The notes under the pieces were generated by a model. That model made no database searches and was not told the DNA's origin. It saw only the letters and a program-made list of their open reading frames with translations. From positions 1 to 7,120 of the forward strand of contig JAHJRU010000142.1 of assembly GCA_018830745.1 (NCBI GenBank): DNA of 7,120 nucleotides, given 5' to 3'. This document shows, in pieces, positions 6,460 through 7,120 of this stretch; positions within the stretch are counted from its first letter, which is position 1, and the number at the start of each line of letters is the position of its first letter. Source of the DNA: Chloroflexota bacterium (lineage in GTDB: Bacteria > Chloroflexota > Dehalococcoidia > Dehalococcoidales > JAHJRU01). A program made the translations under genes and the position numbers.

Positions 6460-7120
6460 AGGTACTGCTTATTGAAGACAGTCCGGAGATAATAAACGGT
6501 GTTTCGCTTACCTTCAGGCTGCGCTGGCCTGAGGCAGCACTTATTGCTACCGATAACGGGGCTAAAGGGATAGATATGGTGGAAACCGAGTCTCCCGATA
6601 TAGTCATTTTGGACATTAATCTGCCTGACATGACTGGTTTTGATGTGCTGGAGAAAGTCCGTAGTTTCTCCGATGTGCCGATTATCATACTGACGGTGCG
6701 GGGGGATGAGGTAGATGAACTGAGAGGGCTGGAAACGGGGGCTGACGACTATATTACCAAACCATTCAGTCCAGCTAATTTGTTGACTCGGGTCAAGGCG
6801 GTTTTACGACGTACCGGGACCCGTCAGCCTGAAGAAGAGGAACTGCCCGAATTGATAGCCGGGGGTATTGTTATCAACTTCTCCACTAGAGAGGTTTACC
6901 GCAATGATGAACGGTTACACCTCACCCCTACCGAATATAAGATTCTCTTCTGTTTAGCGCGAAATGAGGGCAGGATAGTGCCTCAGGATAACATAAAACA
7001 GCATGTGTGGGGGAGCGAAGCCAGGTATATTGATGGCAGCACGCTGAAGAGATATATATACCAGCTGCGCGCCAAATTAGGTGACAGTGCCGAATGTCCG
7101 CGGATGCTCTTCAATGAACG
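6456..7120 (+). CDS. OmpR/PhoB-family response regulator (3' end outside window)
   Basis: The frame is open from ATG 6456 to the window edge, giving 221 full codons. Receiver domain, residues 1-118: acidic pair E7-D8, phosphoacceptor D53 in VILDINLPD, switch T80 in IIILTVRGDE, and K102 in DDYITKPFSP. A short acidic linker (QPEEEELPE) leads to a winged-helix DNA-binding domain from about 133: LTPTEYKILFCLARNEGRIV and the recognition-helix region GSTLKRYIYQLRAKLG. Only the last roughly ten residues (the usual wing, GVGYRF-like) should be missing. It should be phosphorylated by the kinase just upstream and act as a DNA-binding transcription regulator. The 4-nt ATGA overlap points to coupled expression. 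Kinase-before-regulator is the less common order for OmpR-type pairs. Targets are unknown; the promoter at 483-491 is an obvious candidate. Confidence 0.93.
   Translation, partial: MKVLLIEDSPEIINGVSLTFRLRWPEAALIATDNGAKGIDMVETESPDIVILDINLPDMTGFDVLEKVRSFSDVPIIILTVRGDEVDELRGLETGADDYITKPFSPANLLTRVKAVLRRTGTRQPEEEELPELIAGGIVINFSTREVYRNDERLHLTPTEYKILFCLARNEGRIVPQDNIKQHVWGSEARYIDGSTLKRYIYQLRAKLGDSAECPRMLFNE

Noticed and set aside
4209..6688. Overlapping ORFs on both strands within the kinase and regulator genes
   Set aside because: The kinase and regulator frames carry complete domain motifs over the same bases; the others are low-complexity shadow translations.
1..7120. Mobile element, phage, CRISPR or defence system
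   Set aside because: No transposase, integrase, terminal repeats, repeat-spacer arrays or defence-family motifs were seen on either strand.

Overview
The window is a compact, one-directional stretch of bacterial chromosome. Every supported gene is on the + strand, and no tRNA, rRNA, IS element, CRISPR array or clear terminator is visible. Base composition looks near 50% GC by eye. The near-perfect extended -10 (TGGTATAAT), the multi-TM/GAF/GAF histidine kinase with an OmpR-type partner, and the GH3-type adenylate-forming enzyme together suggest an environmental Chloroflexota (Dehalococcoidia-like) genome. That assignment is an inference from style, not proof.

Layout. Positions 1-473 hold the 3' end of an unrecognised protein gene. 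A short intergenic gap (474-519) carries a promoter. It is followed by what looks like one transcription unit of five genes: a TIGR00027/LCMT-type SAM-dependent methyltransferase (520-1416); a metallo-beta-lactamase-fold hydrolase overlapping it by 8 nt (1409-2161); a GH3-family acyl-adenylating enzyme (2210-3817); a 9-TM, double-GAF sensor histidine kinase 23 nt downstream (3841-6459); and an OmpR/PhoB-type response regulator overlapping the kinase by 4 nt (ATGA) and running off the window end (6456-7120+).

How they may work together. The first three enzymes (methyl transfer to a carboxyl or hydroxyl, hydrolysis of an ester/thioester/lactone-like bond, adenylation of a carboxylate with transfer to an amine or thiol) form a plausible small-molecule making and tailoring set. 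The co-directional two-component system directly behind them could sense a membrane-soluble or intracellular signal and control the unit. The gene order and family assignments are well supported. The shared pathway, the substrate and the signal are hypotheses.

Start-site layout is a recurring oddity. The methyltransferase, hydrolase and GH3 genes all have weak or compromised Shine-Dalgarno sequences, and each start is overlapped by the stop of a preceding reading frame (twice a very short one). The response regulator, by contrast, has a full-length consensus Shine-Dalgarno.
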